36,544 bases of DNA from an uncultured Lachnospiraceae bacterium (GCA_910588565.1 CAJUPF010000003.1:52344-88887), one strand, 5' to 3'. Shown: positions 16,508 to 25,673, numbered from the stretch's first letter. Made by a program: numbers and translations. The notes: a model not told the origin generated them from the sequence alone.

Positions 16508-17956
16508 CTATGCGGTCATATCTACCTGGTTGCCATTGTCTCGCATAATTTTAGCTACAAGCGCTTCTTCTTCCGACATCAAACCGGACAGTTCATCCAA
16601 TTCACTCATATTCAGATTCCGCCTGTTCTGTCTGTGAGATTCATCCGCCTGCTGCTGCATCTGCTCTTCCTGTCTTGCGTTCTGCTCTAAATTCTGCTCA
16701 AATTCATGTGTTGCCACAGTGACTTCAATTGCGTCTACTTTGATCCCCTGCTGATGCAGGCTCTGACGCAATTCTACAATCTGTGTCTCAAGCGCTTCTT
16801 TTACAGCCTCATTCTGCGCTGCAATCTGCGCCCGCACCGCGCCTTCTTTTTCCGAAATATTCAGGTAAATCTTACCCAAATGTTCTGGATTCAGCTGCAT
16901 TTCCAGAGATGTTGTCTCTGCTGAAATCGTCAGACGGACAGTTCGCGCAAGCTGATCGATGATATCCATGACGTTCACCTGATCTGTATAGGGCTGCGCC
17001 GTCTCCTGCGGCAGAATAAATTCTTCCGTATTGACGGTCTGCTGGTTCAAAAACGCTGTACCCGGTACATCCGGCTTCGTATTTGCAGACTGATCAGAAG
17101 ATTGCTGTTCTCCTGTATTGGAATCAGTTCCTTCCTGAACTTTCACCTCTGCCCGCTTTACCACGACCGTATCTTCCCCTGCATCCTGGTTCTCTGTCAC
17201 GGCTGCTCTGTTCTCCTGAGAGGGTTCTTCTTCCTGGACTACAACTGTACTGACCTGTTCACTAAGGATTTCCTTATTGGAAACGTTCACTTCCGGCAGA
17301 ACCTCTTCCTCTTGTAAAATATCCGGATTCTGCGGCATAGCCTCAGGCATATCTACCTCTAACTGCTCCCAGGCCTCACAAAGCGCCTGAAACTCTTCTT
17401 TGCTGATTCCAAGCTCAGCGCATAAAGCCTCTGTCAATACAGTTACCTGTTCCACAACATTCTGGAAAGGTTCGCTTAAAAAGAGCGTCCCTACATCCTC
17501 TCCTGTCAGCTTCTGTACCAAAGTAGTCAAATCCTGCAGATTCCTGCAGTCCAGAAAACTCATTCCCAGTTCTTGCATTGCATCTGAGATTTCTTCTTCT
17601 GTAACACCCAGTTCCTCTTCAAGGATCTTACGGATTTCCGCTTCATACTCTTCTAACGGCTCAGCGGCTTCCGAAAGCATCTGCTCCGGTTCGGCGTCTT
17701 CCTTTACTGCAATAGTCCTTACCGGATTCGGACAGGTATCATAAGCCGTTTTTGACACTTTACCATCTTCCACGCGGATTTCAATTGCATCCGATCTGGA
17801 TGATACGTTGGCATTAGCAGAAAAACTGCTCTGGTTCATCATTTCCATAAAGCTGACTGTAATACTTTGTCTGCTGTCCTTGTCCGGTGACTCCGCCTTC
17901 AGATTCGCTCTTGCCTGCAGCACGCTTTTAGCAATTCCCGATATATCGGCTGCCAT
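16508..17956 (-). CDS. fliK: FliK, hook-length control protein
   Basis: A 482-residue protein with a long, acidic, poorly conserved N-terminal and central part rich in Glu and Gln. The C-terminal Flg_hook domain (about residues 330-440) shows LQLNPEHLGKIYLNISEKEGAVRAQIAAQNEAVKEALETQIVELRQSLHQQGIKVDAIEVTV. FliK is exported, measures hook length and triggers the FlhB switch. The N-terminal half cannot be aligned by eye; identity rests on the C-terminal domain and on the position upstream of flgD. The ATG has AAAGGAG about 10 bases ahead. Confidence 0.93.
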   Translation of the reverse strand: MAADISGIAKSVLQARANLKAESPDKDSRQSITVSFMEMMNQSSFSANANVSSRSDAIEIRVEDGKVSKTAYDTCPNPVRTIAVKEDAEPEQMLSEAAEPLEEYEAEIRKILEEELGVTEEEISDAMQELGMSFLDCRNLQDLTTLVQKLTGEDVGTLFLSEPFQNVVEQVTVLTEALCAELGISKEEFQALCEAWEQLEVDMPEAMPQNPDILQEEEVLPEVNVSNKEILSEQVSTVVVQEEEPSQENRAAVTENQDAGEDTVVVKRAEVKVQEGTDSNTGEQQSSDQSANTKPDVPGTAFLNQQTVNTEEFILPQETAQPYTDQVNVMDIIDQLARTVRLTISAETTSLEMQLNPEHLGKIYLNISEKEGAVRAQIAAQNEAVKEALETQIVELRQSLHQQGIKVDAIEVTVATHEFEQNLEQNARQEEQMQQQADESHRQNRRNLNMSELDELSGLMSEEEALVAKIMRDNGNQVDMTA

Positions 17957-17996
17957 TCTCTCTCATCTCCTTTCTTATATCCTATATATATTGTAA

Positions 17997-18020
17997 CTGT
18001 CCATACCAAGGTATGTACAG
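17997..18020 (-). other. 24-bp near-palindrome between motE-like gene and fliK
   Basis: CTGT-A-CATACC-TT-GGTATG-G-ACAG has one mismatched pair and a two-base centre. It lies in the 79-base gap between the motE-like and fliK genes and has no T run. It could be an RNA stem-loop or a protein-binding site. Confidence 0.4.
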
Positions 18021-18035
18021 CAACAATCCTGATTA

Positions 18036-18935
18036 TTATTCTGTGGGTTCCATGATCTTTGTCAGCTTTGCAGCCGTATCCGAATTCATTGCCCCCAGAA
18101 TACTTGAACTGGCATCGGCATCCATCGCCTTCAGAATCTTAGCCACCAGTTTTAAGTCATTGGTCATTGTATCAAAAATGGCCGCTGCCTGCTTGGGCTT
18201 CATGGACGAATACATCGACACATACTTTTCCAGTTCTTCATCGCCCTGCTGCTGTTCCACCACCTGCTTATACAGCGCTTCTGCCGTAGCGGGATCGATG
18301 CTCTCATAATACTTCTTATATTCATCTATATCGGGCGCCTGATCGGAAAACACAACCTCTTCATAAAACTTCTGTTTCTGTTCTTCAAACGCCGCTTCAT
18401 TTGCCTTATACTGCTCTAACTGCTGGGACTGCTCCTGCAGTTCCTCATTGCGGCTCTGGCTGTCAGCTGTTGCATTCTGGGCATTCTGAAGCTCCACTTC
18501 AAGTTCTTTAATTCTTGCGACAGCAGCATCCAGTGTAGCATACGGGGTTTCCGTACTCTCTGTGCTCTTTACTTCTTCCCCTTCTGCATCCGGCAAAATC
18601 CGGTTTACGTAAGGTACGTCCTTTAACAGAGGCTGCAGCACCGTGGAACCAAAGCCTCCCACATCCATCTTTACCAATAATGCAAGAATTGCAAGCCATA
18701 TGACAATAATCACAAGTGTAACAAAAAATACAGCGAGACGGCTGCCGCCTTCTTCCTCATATTCCGCGCTGTATTCCATTGCCCGCTGAATCTCCTCCGG
18801 GGTCGCCCCTGCTTTCGCCAGCTTTTGCCTGCGCTTTTCCTCTTTTTTCCTTGCTTTTTCTTCCTTTTTCGCCTGTTTTGCAGCTTTCTTTGCTTCTTTG
18901 CTGTCTTCTGGCATTACTTCATTCTCATTCGCCAT
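18036..18935 (-). CDS. MotE/YlxF-like flagellar membrane protein
   Basis: The likely start is the ATG at 18,935, 8 bases after AGGTGG; a GTG pair at 18,942-18,947 would add four residues. The 299-residue product has a very Lys/Glu-rich cytoplasmic N-terminus (about 10-45), one membrane helix (about 67-88), a coiled coil (about 130-185) and a C-terminal domain of MgtE_N type (SSMKPKQAAAIFDTMTNDLKLVAKILKAMDADASSSILGAMNSDTAAKLTKIM). This is the layout of YlxF/MotE, found between fliJ and fliK in Firmicutes; MotE in alphaproteobacteria helps stabilise MotC. The function in this lineage is inferred. The long basic cytoplasmic tail is notable. Confidence 0.8.
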   Translation of the reverse strand: MANENEVMPEDSKEAKKAAKQAKKEEKARKKEEKRRQKLAKAGATPEEIQRAMEYSAEYEEEGGSRLAVFFVTLVIIVIWLAILALLVKMDVGGFGSTVLQPLLKDVPYVNRILPDAEGEEVKSTESTETPYATLDAAVARIKELEVELQNAQNATADSQSRNEELQEQSQQLEQYKANEAAFEEQKQKFYEEVVFSDQAPDIDEYKKYYESIDPATAEALYKQVVEQQQGDEELEKYVSMYSSMKPKQAAAIFDTMTNDLKLVAKILKAMDADASSSILGAMNSDTAAKLTKIMEPTE

Positions 18936-18992
18936 ATTGTCCACCACCTGTTATTCTTCGTTCGTAACAGCTTAGATACCTTCGCTGTTACC

Positions 18993-19433
18993 TTATTTCT
19001 GATGATAGGTATAACTTACCAGTTCGTCTACCTCTTTTTTCTCTTCATATAAAAGCTCCTGCTGAAACGCTTCAAACTCTTTTTCCCGAAGCTTCTCATA
19101 TGTCTTGCGTTCAATCATTACTTCATTCAATCTCTGCCGGACCTGATCTAACTGCCGCTCCGCCTTATGGACTTCTAACATCTGTCCCCGAATCCTGGTC
19201 TTCATAATCTCAATTGCCTTCCGGCAGGCATTGATCTCAATCAGATTGATCGTCCCCTCCACAAGCTTTCTTGACTGCCTGTCATAGCCCGCTTTCTGAA
19301 TCAGCAGTTTCTGCAGCGCCTCCTGTTCCTCTTCTAACTTTGCTGCCGCCAATCCGAACGCAATCTTTTCCTGTTCTTCCAGCTTTTGTTTAATATCCAG
19401 TATACTTTGCAATTTATAGCGAAATACTGCCAT
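18993..19433 (-). CDS. fliJ: FliJ, export chaperone/central stalk of the flagellar ATPase
   Basis: A 146-residue, almost wholly helical coiled-coil protein that begins MAVFRYKLQSILDIKQKLEEQEK, the typical FliJ opening. It ends KREFEAF-like with many Glu and Gln. FliJ sits in the centre of the FliI ring and contacts FlhA. A GTG at 19,442 gives a three-residue longer form, but the ATG at 19,433 matches the usual family start and follows GGTGAG at short distance. fliI ends just upstream (stop at 19,452-19,454). Confidence 0.9.
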   Translation of the reverse strand: MAVFRYKLQSILDIKQKLEEQEKIAFGLAAAKLEEEQEALQKLLIQKAGYDRQSRKLVEGTINLIEINACRKAIEIMKTRIRGQMLEVHKAERQLDQVRQRLNEVMIERKTYEKLREKEFEAFQQELLYEEKKEVDELVSYTYHQK

Positions 19434-19451
19434 CTGACTCACCCGAATCTA

Positions 19452-20759
19452 TCATTCAAAAAGAGCTTCCAACATATGCTCCTCTTCTTCAAATCCAAAT
19501 TTCTCCATCGTATCCTGCATCAAAAAGGCATTTACCGCATCTATTCTGGAAATCGCATAATCAATCCCCGGATTAGAACCCCGTTTGTATGCTCCGATAT
19601 TGATCAAATCCTCCGCTTCCTGATAGGTCGCAAGCACAGTTCTGAGCTTTCCGGCAGCGTCTTTATGCTCTTTGGAAGCAATCGAGCTCATAACCCTGGA
19701 AATACTCTGTAAAACATCAATTGCCGGATAATGATTTCTGTGCCCTAACTTTCTTGAAAGCATAATATGCCCGTCGAGAATACTTCGTGCCGTATCGGTA
19801 ATCGGCTCGTTCATATCGTCTCCGTCTACTAACACCGTATACAGTCCGGTGATAGAACCCTTTTCTGTATTGCCTGCCCGCTCTAACAATTTGGGCATCT
19901 CCGAATACACACTGGGCGGATAGCCTCTCGTCACCGGAGGTTCCCCGGAAGCAAGCCCGATCTCCCTCTGCGCCATAGAAAAACGCGTCAAAGAGTCCAT
20001 CATCAAAAGGACGTCTTTTCCCTGATCTCTGAAGTATTCCGCAATTGCTGTGGCTGTTTTGGCCGCTTTATTGCGGATTAGTGCGGGTTTGTCAGAAGTG
20101 GCGACGACCACAACCGATCGCTTCATGCCTTCTTCCCCCAAGTCACGTTCTATAAATTCCCGTACTTCACGCCCCCGCTCTCCAATCAGTGCGATTACAT
20201 TGATATCCGCTCTGGTATTTCTGGCAAACATTCCAAGCAGTGTACTTTTCCCTACGCCAGAGCCTGCGAAAATCCCGATTCGCTGTCCTTTTCCCACTGT
20301 AATCAGTCCATCCACCGCCTTTACTCCCAAAGGCAGTATCTCATCAATAATCTTCCTGTCCATAGGATCAGGCGATTCTGTCTCTACCGGATACGTCTTA
20401 GTCTCCGTAAACTCTACGGGTTCTGCAATCCTCCCGATTCCATCTACCATATGCCCCAAAAGCGCGTCTGAGGCTAAAACAGATAATGGATGCCCCGTAT
20501 TCTCTACAGTACATCCAACACCTAAGCCTTCCACACTTTCGTAAGGCATCAGCAGCAGACGATTATCACGGATACCCACTACCTCCGCCATTACGGAACT
20601 GTCCTTATTCTTATCGATGATAATGCGGCATAAATCATTCAGTTTTGCATCCGGTCCTATAGATTCAATCGTCAAACCTACGATCTTAACCACTTTTCCA
20701 AGCCGGTTAAAATAGGTACGATCTGCCAGTTGTAAATATTTCTCAAAATTATATGCCAC
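19452..20759 (-). CDS. fliI: FliI, flagellum-specific export ATPase
   Basis: A 435-residue protein of the F1-beta/type III ATPase family. It shows the P-loop AGSGVGKS (165-172), GERGREVREFIE, a Walker B-like LLMMDSLTRFSMAQREIGLA (about 250-270) and the family stretch PPSVYSEMPKLLERAGN. It forms a hexamer at the base of the export apparatus with FliH and FliJ, both encoded beside it. The start codon is GTG with GAGG about 10 bases upstream. Length is normal and all key motifs are intact. Confidence 0.97.
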   Translation of the reverse strand: MAYNFEKYLQLADRTYFNRLGKVVKIVGLTIESIGPDAKLNDLCRIIIDKNKDSSVMAEVVGIRDNRLLLMPYESVEGLGVGCTVENTGHPLSVLASDALLGHMVDGIGRIAEPVEFTETKTYPVETESPDPMDRKIIDEILPLGVKAVDGLITVGKGQRIGIFAGSGVGKSTLLGMFARNTRADINVIALIGERGREVREFIERDLGEEGMKRSVVVVATSDKPALIRNKAAKTATAIAEYFRDQGKDVLLMMDSLTRFSMAQREIGLASGEPPVTRGYPPSVYSEMPKLLERAGNTEKGSITGLYTVLVDGDDMNEPITDTARSILDGHIMLSRKLGHRNHYPAIDVLQSISRVMSSIASKEHKDAAGKLRTVLATYQEAEDLINIGAYKRGSNPGIDYAISRIDAVNAFLMQDTMEKFGFEEEEHMLEALFE

Positions 20760-20771
20760 TTTATCTCATCC

Positions 20772-21575
20772 TCACGAACATAATGATCTTAAATCTTTAA
20801 TTAAATTCTCCAACTGCACGCCCAGGCTGCAATCGAAAAAGCCTGTCTCTGTTTCAATGATACACTGATTCCCCTGCAAAGACAAATCCGATACAATCTC
20901 CAGAGACATATCGTGCCCAACCCGATCGGATATCTCCTCTCTGTGATATTCGAGAAATGCTTTCTGTTCTTCTCCCACACGGATTCGGAAGCTTTTACAG
21001 CCTTCCATATGGGCAATTGCATTGCCAACCAAATACAATAGAATCTCTCTCTTATCATCAAACTGGATATGGAATACTTTTTCCACAACAGCAAGAATCG
21101 TATCCAGAAGCTTTGGCTCCAATTCATGCATTTCCCTGTTGTAATCTGACTGCAGGCTCAGACGGAATTGTTCTAATTCTTCTTTTCTGTGTTCGTAGTC
21201 TGCATCCACTTCCTCTTTCGCTTCCCTGAACCCAGTCTCATAGCCTTCCTTTTGGCCATCTTCTTTTGCCTGCCGCAAAAGCTCATCTGCCTGTGCCTGT
21301 GCCTGTGCAAGCAAAGTCTCCGCCTGTGCTTTTGCACGGTTTAAAGTCTCTTCAGCTTCTGATTTCAGCTTCTCGGCAATTTCTATTGGATCTTCCTTTA
21401 TTTCAATTTCTTCTGCGGCAGTCAGATCCAATGCCTGAAAGCCGCCGCTCTGCTGTTCCTTTTTCAGTTCCGCAAGCTTTTGTTCCACCAAGGGGTTATA
21501 ATCAATCATGCGGACGCTCTTCTCCGGTTCAACGGTGTTATATTGTTTATACAGATTAGACAACGATCTCGTCAC
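20772..21575 (-). CDS. fliH: FliH, regulator of the flagellar export ATPase
   Basis: A 267-residue protein with a long Glu/Ala/Gln-rich coiled coil (about residues 60-150) and a C-terminal domain resembling V-type ATPase subunit E and FliH (LLDTILAVVEKVFHIQFDDKREILLYLVGNAI). FliH holds FliI to the C ring. The first 20 bases overlap the end of fliG. The start may be the GTG at 21,575, or a TTG at 21,563 that has GGAGG 11 bases ahead; the sequence does not decide it. Order fliG-fliH-fliI is standard. Confidence 0.92.
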   Translation of the reverse strand: MTRSLSNLYKQYNTVEPEKSVRMIDYNPLVEQKLAELKKEQQSGGFQALDLTAAEEIEIKEDPIEIAEKLKSEAEETLNRAKAQAETLLAQAQAQADELLRQAKEDGQKEGYETGFREAKEEVDADYEHRKEELEQFRLSLQSDYNREMHELEPKLLDTILAVVEKVFHIQFDDKREILLYLVGNAIAHMEGCKSFRIRVGEEQKAFLEYHREEISDRVGHDMSLEIVSDLSLQGNQCIIETETGFFDCSLGVQLENLIKDLRSLCS

Positions 21576-22563
21576 CTCCGCCTCTGGAGATAATAATCTC
21601 CTGAGAGTCTTCTAACTTACGAATAACACCAACAATCTTCTGCTGTGTCTCTTCGACGTCTTTCATACGAACCGGACCCATAAATTCCATTTCTTCCTTG
21701 ATCATCGCAGCAAGACGCTTCGAGAGATTTCTCAGAATTGCATTCTGAACCTCTTCGTTTGCACCTTTAAGCGCAATGGAAAGGTCATTGTTATCCACAT
21801 CTCTGAGCACACGCTGGATCGCCCGGTCGTCAAGCAGCAGAATATCTTCGAATACAAACATCTTCTTGCGGATTTCGTCTGCCAATTCCGGCTCATCGAT
21901 TTCCATAGATTCCATAATATGCTTCTCTGTAGAACGATCTACCGTATTCAAAATATTTACAATTGCATCTACACCGCCCACAATCGTGTAATCCTGATTG
22001 ATCAGCGAAGACAGTTTCCGTTCCAACACGCGTTCCACCTCTTTTACAACATCCGGCGACGTCCGATCCATTGTAGCAATTCTCCGTGCAACATCCGCCT
22101 GTACTTCCGGCCCTAAGGCGCTCATAATCATGGCAGCCTGTGCCGGTGTCAGATAGGATAAAATCATAGCAATTGTCTGTGGATGCTCATCCTGAATAAA
22201 GTTGAGCACCTGGCTTGGATCTGTCTTACGTACAAATTCAAAGGGCCGAACCTGCAGCGATGCAGTCAGCTTGGAAATAACTTCCTGTGCCTTTTCACCG
22301 CCCAAAGCTTTATCCAGCAATTCTTTCGCATATGCAATACCGCCCTCCGCAATGTACTGCTGCGCCAGGCAAACCTGATAAAACTCGTTTAATACATCTT
22401 CTTTCATCTGAGGCGATACGCTTCTGGTATTCGCAATCTCCAGAGTCAACTCTTCTATTTCATCTTCCTTCAGATGTTTAAAAATATCCGCCGACTTTTC
22501 TGGCCCTAAGGCAATTAACAACACGGCAGCTTTCTGAACTCCTGTCAAATCCTCATTCGCCAT
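21556..22563 (-). CDS. fliG: FliG, flagellar motor switch protein
   Basis: The chosen start is the ATG at 22,563, two bases after the fliF stop, with GAGGAG 11 bases ahead; a GTG at 22,575 would add four residues and overlap fliF. The 335-residue product has the N-terminal FliF-binding domain (LTGVQKAAVLLIALGPEKSADIFKHL), the middle-domain EHPQ motif (126-129) and the C-terminal torque-helix region (DEIRKKMFVFEDILLLDDRAIQRVLRDVD), in which charged residues meet MotA. It links the MS ring to FliM. Confidence 0.97.
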   Translation of the reverse strand: MANEDLTGVQKAAVLLIALGPEKSADIFKHLKEDEIEELTLEIANTRSVSPQMKEDVLNEFYQVCLAQQYIAEGGIAYAKELLDKALGGEKAQEVISKLTASLQVRPFEFVRKTDPSQVLNFIQDEHPQTIAMILSYLTPAQAAMIMSALGPEVQADVARRIATMDRTSPDVVKEVERVLERKLSSLINQDYTIVGGVDAIVNILNTVDRSTEKHIMESMEIDEPELADEIRKKMFVFEDILLLDDRAIQRVLRDVDNNDLSIALKGANEEVQNAILRNLSKRLAAMIKEEMEFMGPVRMKDVEETQQKIVGVIRKLEDSQEIIISRGGGDEIVV

Positions 22564-22565
22564 TT

Positions 22566-24179
22566 CTATTCCCACTCCTCATTCAGCCAGTTACGCAGCA
22601 GCGATGCCGCCGCCTCCGGATTGTTTTCTACAAAATTTTCTATTAATATGCGGGTCTCTGATTTCTCCGCAAAAGCGATATCCTCCTGCTCTTCCTGCGG
22701 CTCCTCCTGACTCTGTGTAGAACGAATCAAATCCTCCGCGGAAATCTCCGGTTCGATTTCCTGTTCCGGCTGCTTTCTGGTACTTCTGAACACAACAAAT
22801 CCAAGCAGGATAAAAATCAGAACTGCAAGTATAATCTGCAGATAATCCGCAATATCTCTTCCGCTCGCAGAAGCATATTTAAAGAACGGCACATCATATG
22901 CAACAATCGTGATATTGTCTCTTGAAATTCCGGTCGCATTCGCTACCATATCATAGAACTCATCATCTACGGCAGTCTTGACACGGTCGCTGTTTGCAGC
23001 CACAAATTCATCAAAAGACATATCAGCAAGGGTACCATCTGCTTTCAATGCTCTTTCATCATATACGACAAAGGATGTCGCCACAACAGAAACAGAGGAC
23101 GTATCATAATTGATGTCGCCGCCATCACTGCTTCTTCTGGTAATCTCCTGACTTGTAAGATAGTTTTCTTTTGTCTCACTGGTTGAAGAGGATGTCGTCT
23201 CCTGATCCGGGAGCACATAAGTGGTATCCTGTCCGTTAGTATCGGTTCCAGGCACGTCAGCCTGTCCCCCTTCCGCCTCCGACTCAAAACTGCTCCGGCT
23301 TTCCAAGTAACCGGTATCGCGTCCATCGTCTACATAATAATGCTGATTGGTGTATTCCTCCGAATCAAAATTCACCGCAAGATTCAGTCCGACTTCCACA
23401 TTATCGTAGAGGTTGGTCCCCAACACAACGTTCCGGACGTCACTCTTCATCTTGTTTTCCATTTTATTTTTTAAGGACAACTGTGTGTTGGCGCTTCCAA
23501 CCGCCGTATTGGAATCCCCTCCGGAAAAAAGGACGCTGCCATTAGAATCCAATATCATGATATTCTTCGTGGAATCATTCCCAACCTCAGTCGCTACAAA
23601 CATGGCAATACCCGCCGCCTGTTCGTCGTCCATCTCGCCGCTTAATGTTAAAATAATGCTGGCATATGTCTCCTGGCCCATTGAAATAATGGTTCCGTCT
23701 TCTTTCGGTATGGAAAGCGAGACAGTTGCGCTCTGTATATTGGAGATCGTCGCAAGATCTTCCTCAAATTTATTCTCCAGATATAACTGGTATTTCTTGT
23801 CCTTATCCGATTCTGTTGTACTAAAGCTTCCGTCAAACACATTCTCAATCCCATATCCCGATGTAGGAATGTTGTTCGACCCAAGCAGAATAGACGCCCG
23901 TGATTTGTCGTCGTGTTCTATGTAAAATGTAAGGCCGTCATCCGAAATCTCTGTATTGATATTTTCACCATCAAGAAGTTCCTTTACCGCTGCAGCCTGG
24001 GTGGCATTCTCACAGGTAAGCAGCAGCTCCCTTTGAGGCCGGTTCATCACCACTCCCAAAATCACCAGCGCCAATACGATAACTGCTGTGATACTGACCA
24101 GCAACGTCTTTTGCTTAATTGAAAACTTTTTCCACCATTCGCTTATTCTGTTTAGTATATTCTGCACATTTTCTGGCAT
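22566..24179 (-). CDS. fliF: FliF, MS-ring protein
   Basis: A 537-residue protein with two membrane helices (about residues 24-46 and 443-463) flanking the ring-building domains. The YscJ/FliF stretch (AAVKELLDGENINTEISDDG) is near 63-82, with typical parts VSLSIPKE and NLYDNVEVGLNLAVNFDSEEYT later. A Ser/Thr/Gly-rich loop with many polar residues spans about 285-350. The C-terminal FliG-binding tail is ENFVENNPEAAASLLRNWLNEE. The MS ring is the first platform of the basal body. It is followed by fliG after 2 bases. Confidence 0.96.
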   Translation of the reverse strand: MPENVQNILNRISEWWKKFSIKQKTLLVSITAVIVLALVILGVVMNRPQRELLLTCENATQAAAVKELLDGENINTEISDDGLTFYIEHDDKSRASILLGSNNIPTSGYGIENVFDGSFSTTESDKDKKYQLYLENKFEEDLATISNIQSATVSLSIPKEDGTIISMGQETYASIILTLSGEMDDEQAAGIAMFVATEVGNDSTKNIMILDSNGSVLFSGGDSNTAVGSANTQLSLKNKMENKMKSDVRNVVLGTNLYDNVEVGLNLAVNFDSEEYTNQHYYVDDGRDTGYLESRSSFESEAEGGQADVPGTDTNGQDTTYVLPDQETTSSSTSETKENYLTSQEITRRSSDGGDINYDTSSVSVVATSFVVYDERALKADGTLADMSFDEFVAANSDRVKTAVDDEFYDMVANATGISRDNITIVAYDVPFFKYASASGRDIADYLQIILAVLIFILLGFVVFRSTRKQPEQEIEPEISAEDLIRSTQSQEEPQEEQEDIAFAEKSETRILIENFVENNPEAAASLLRNWLNEEWE

Positions 24180-24196
24180 TTTGCTTCCCTACCCAA

Positions 24197-24514
24197 CTAA
24201 ATCGACATATTCATGATTTCTTTGTACGCATCTATTACCTTATCCCGAACTGCAACTGTATACTGCAGGGCAATATTGGCTTTCTGCTGCGCAACTGCCA
24301 GCTCATGTGTGCTGGTAGCTTCTCCCAGTGCAAACTGAATCTCCGCCGATTCCGCTGCATTCTGATAATCATTTGTCTCTCTTATCATATTCAGAGCCGT
24401 ATCCAGAACAGAACCAAAACTTTTATCCGTTTCTTTGGAAGAATCCGTTCTGTTGTTGATACCATATTGCGTCAGGTAATCCGAAGATATATTGATCATT
24501 GAAGATACATCCAT
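24197..24514 (-). CDS. fliE: FliE, MS ring-rod junction protein
   Basis: The start is placed at the ATG at 24,514, which has GGAGG 9 bases upstream; a TTG at 24,532 would place the ribosome binding site inside the gene. The product has 105 residues. The conserved C-terminus is FALGEATSTHELAVAQQKANIALQYTVAVRDKVIDAYKEIMNMSI, the usual FliE signature. FliE links the MS ring to the rod. It lies between flgC and fliF, as expected. Confidence 0.94.
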   Translation of the reverse strand: MDVSSMINISSDYLTQYGINNRTDSSKETDKSFGSVLDTALNMIRETNDYQNAAESAEIQFALGEATSTHELAVAQQKANIALQYTVAVRDKVIDAYKEIMNMSI

Positions 24515-24549
24515 TTCAAACTTCCTCCACAAAATTTTTAATCTTTTGA

Positions 24550-24990
24550 TTATTGCTTTCCTACCTGTAATCCTGACTGCGCCATCGCTTTTACTGCATT
24601 AAAAGCTGTTACGTTCGCTTCATATCCCCTGCTGGCGTCAATGAGATTCGTCATCTCTGTTACGATATTGACATTGGGATAAGAAACGTATCCGTTTTCA
24701 TCCGCGTCAGGATGTGCCGGATCATATTTCATAATATAATCTGACGATGTGTCTTCCATGACCTTGGTAACTTTAACTCCGTTTTTTCCATAAGAACGCG
24801 CTCTCGAAAGCATCTCCCGAAAGTCTGTCGTGTCTTTTTCCGCAAAAGTCACAATCTTTCTGCGGTATGGCGTACCATTTTCTGTTCTTGTCGTATTTAC
24901 GTTTGCTACGTTTTCAGCGATGATATCTGTACGGAACCGCTCCGCTGTCATCCCCGATGCGCTGATATTAAACGCCTGGAATAATGCCAT
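24550..24990 (-). CDS. flgC: FlgC, proximal rod protein
   Basis: A 146-residue rod protein with the N-terminal rod motif FNISASGMTAERFRTDIIAENVANVNTT and the C-terminal stretch VTEMTNLIDASRGYEANVTAFNAVKAMAQSGLQ. Both ends are the helices that assemble with other axial proteins. GAGGAGGAG precedes the ATG. A 96-base gap with a possible hairpin separates it from flgB. Confidence 0.96.
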   Translation of the reverse strand: MALFQAFNISASGMTAERFRTDIIAENVANVNTTRTENGTPYRRKIVTFAEKDTTDFREMLSRARSYGKNGVKVTKVMEDTSSDYIMKYDPAHPDADENGYVSYPNVNIVTEMTNLIDASRGYEANVTAFNAVKAMAQSGLQVGKQ

Positions 24991-25028
24991 AATGTCTCCT
25001 CCTCATCTTATACCATGTAATACAGCCT

Positions 25029-25072
25029 GTCATATTTTCTTCCTGCAACAATTTATGCGCCGGAAGAATGAC
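25029..25072 (-). other. Possible stem-loop between flgB and flgC
   Basis: GTCAT and ATGAC form the outer arms and CTTCC/GGAAG an inner stem, with small internal mismatches and a large loop. It sits in the only sizeable gap inside the first rod genes. It might tune the ratio of flgB to downstream message; that is inference only. Confidence 0.3.
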
Positions 25073-25086
25073 ATATGCATATTTTA

Positions 25087-25476
25087 TTACTGCATTACAG
25101 AACGTAATCTTGAAAACTCCTGTGTCATGCTGTCTGTCAGCGCGTCATACCGTATCTTTTCTGATGCCAGCTCCACATTCTCTGTATCAATATCTACGTT
25201 ATTCTTATCAATCCGGTAAGAATATCCGGCATAATCATAATAAGGCGATGCATTTAAACGGCTTAAATCCACATTGTCAACCTTGCTGTCCAAAGTCTGG
25301 TACTTCATATTCCCAAGTTCCTGTCTCAAAACACTCTGGAAATCGACGTCTCTTCTTTTGTAGCCAGGCGTATTCGCATTTGAAATGTTGTTCGTAATCA
25401 TCTCTTCCCGCAGCCAGCTTGCATCTGCGGCCTTATTCAAAACATTGACGTAACTAAACACGTTGGTTGAAAACAT
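25087..25476 (-). CDS. flgB: FlgB, proximal rod protein
   Basis: A 129-residue rod protein, first gene of block 1. It has the conserved N-terminal motif LREEMITNNISNANTPGYKRRDVDFQ (residues 21-46) and a C-terminal helix (EKIRYDALTDSMTQEFSRLRSVMQ). AAAGGAG lies 6 bases before the ATG. The leader between the promoter and the start is about 40 bases. The gene directly follows codY, the same synteny as in Bacillus subtilis. Confidence 0.95.
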   Translation of the reverse strand: MFSTNVFSYVNVLNKAADASWLREEMITNNISNANTPGYKRRDVDFQSVLRQELGNMKYQTLDSKVDNVDLSRLNASPYYDYAGYSYRIDKNNVDIDTENVELASEKIRYDALTDSMTQEFSRLRSVMQ

Positions 25477-25522
25477 ATATTTCTCCTTTCAAACATTCTC
25501 CCCACATTAAATACTATTCTCT

Positions 25523-25550
25523 ATTATAAATTATATTAAAAAAAACACAA
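25523..25550 (-). promoter_or_regulatory. SigA-type promoter for the flgB operon
   Basis: Minus-strand TTGTGT (25,545-25,550) and a consensus TATAAT (25,523-25,528) are 16 bases apart, preceded by an A/T-rich tract. The start site would be about 40 bases before flgB, which leaves no room for a c-di-GMP riboswitch. No good CodY box was found here. Confidence 0.7.
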
Positions 25551-25615
25551 GTATTTTTTTCGTACTTTTTGCAGTATCCTGCATTTTTTTGTATATTTGA
25601 AGTGAAATAGACAGT

Positions 25616-25653
25616 AAAAAAAGGATTTACAGAGAAATACTGCAAATCCTTTT
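25616..25653 (-). terminator. Rho-independent terminator after codY
   Basis: Arms AAAAGGATTTGCAG and CTGTAAATCCTTTT pair with one G-T wobble around a 7-base loop, followed by a T run on the minus strand. It begins 20 bases after the codY stop and isolates codY from the flagellar operon. Confidence 0.88.
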
Positions 25654-25673
25654 GGCATCATTTACCTGTTTAT

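Noticed and set aside
25477..25673. c-di-GMP (GEMM) riboswitch upstream of flgB, as in C. difficile
   Set aside because: The leader after the promoter is only about 40 bases and shows no GEMM motifs; the rest of the gap is the codY terminator and A/T-rich DNA.
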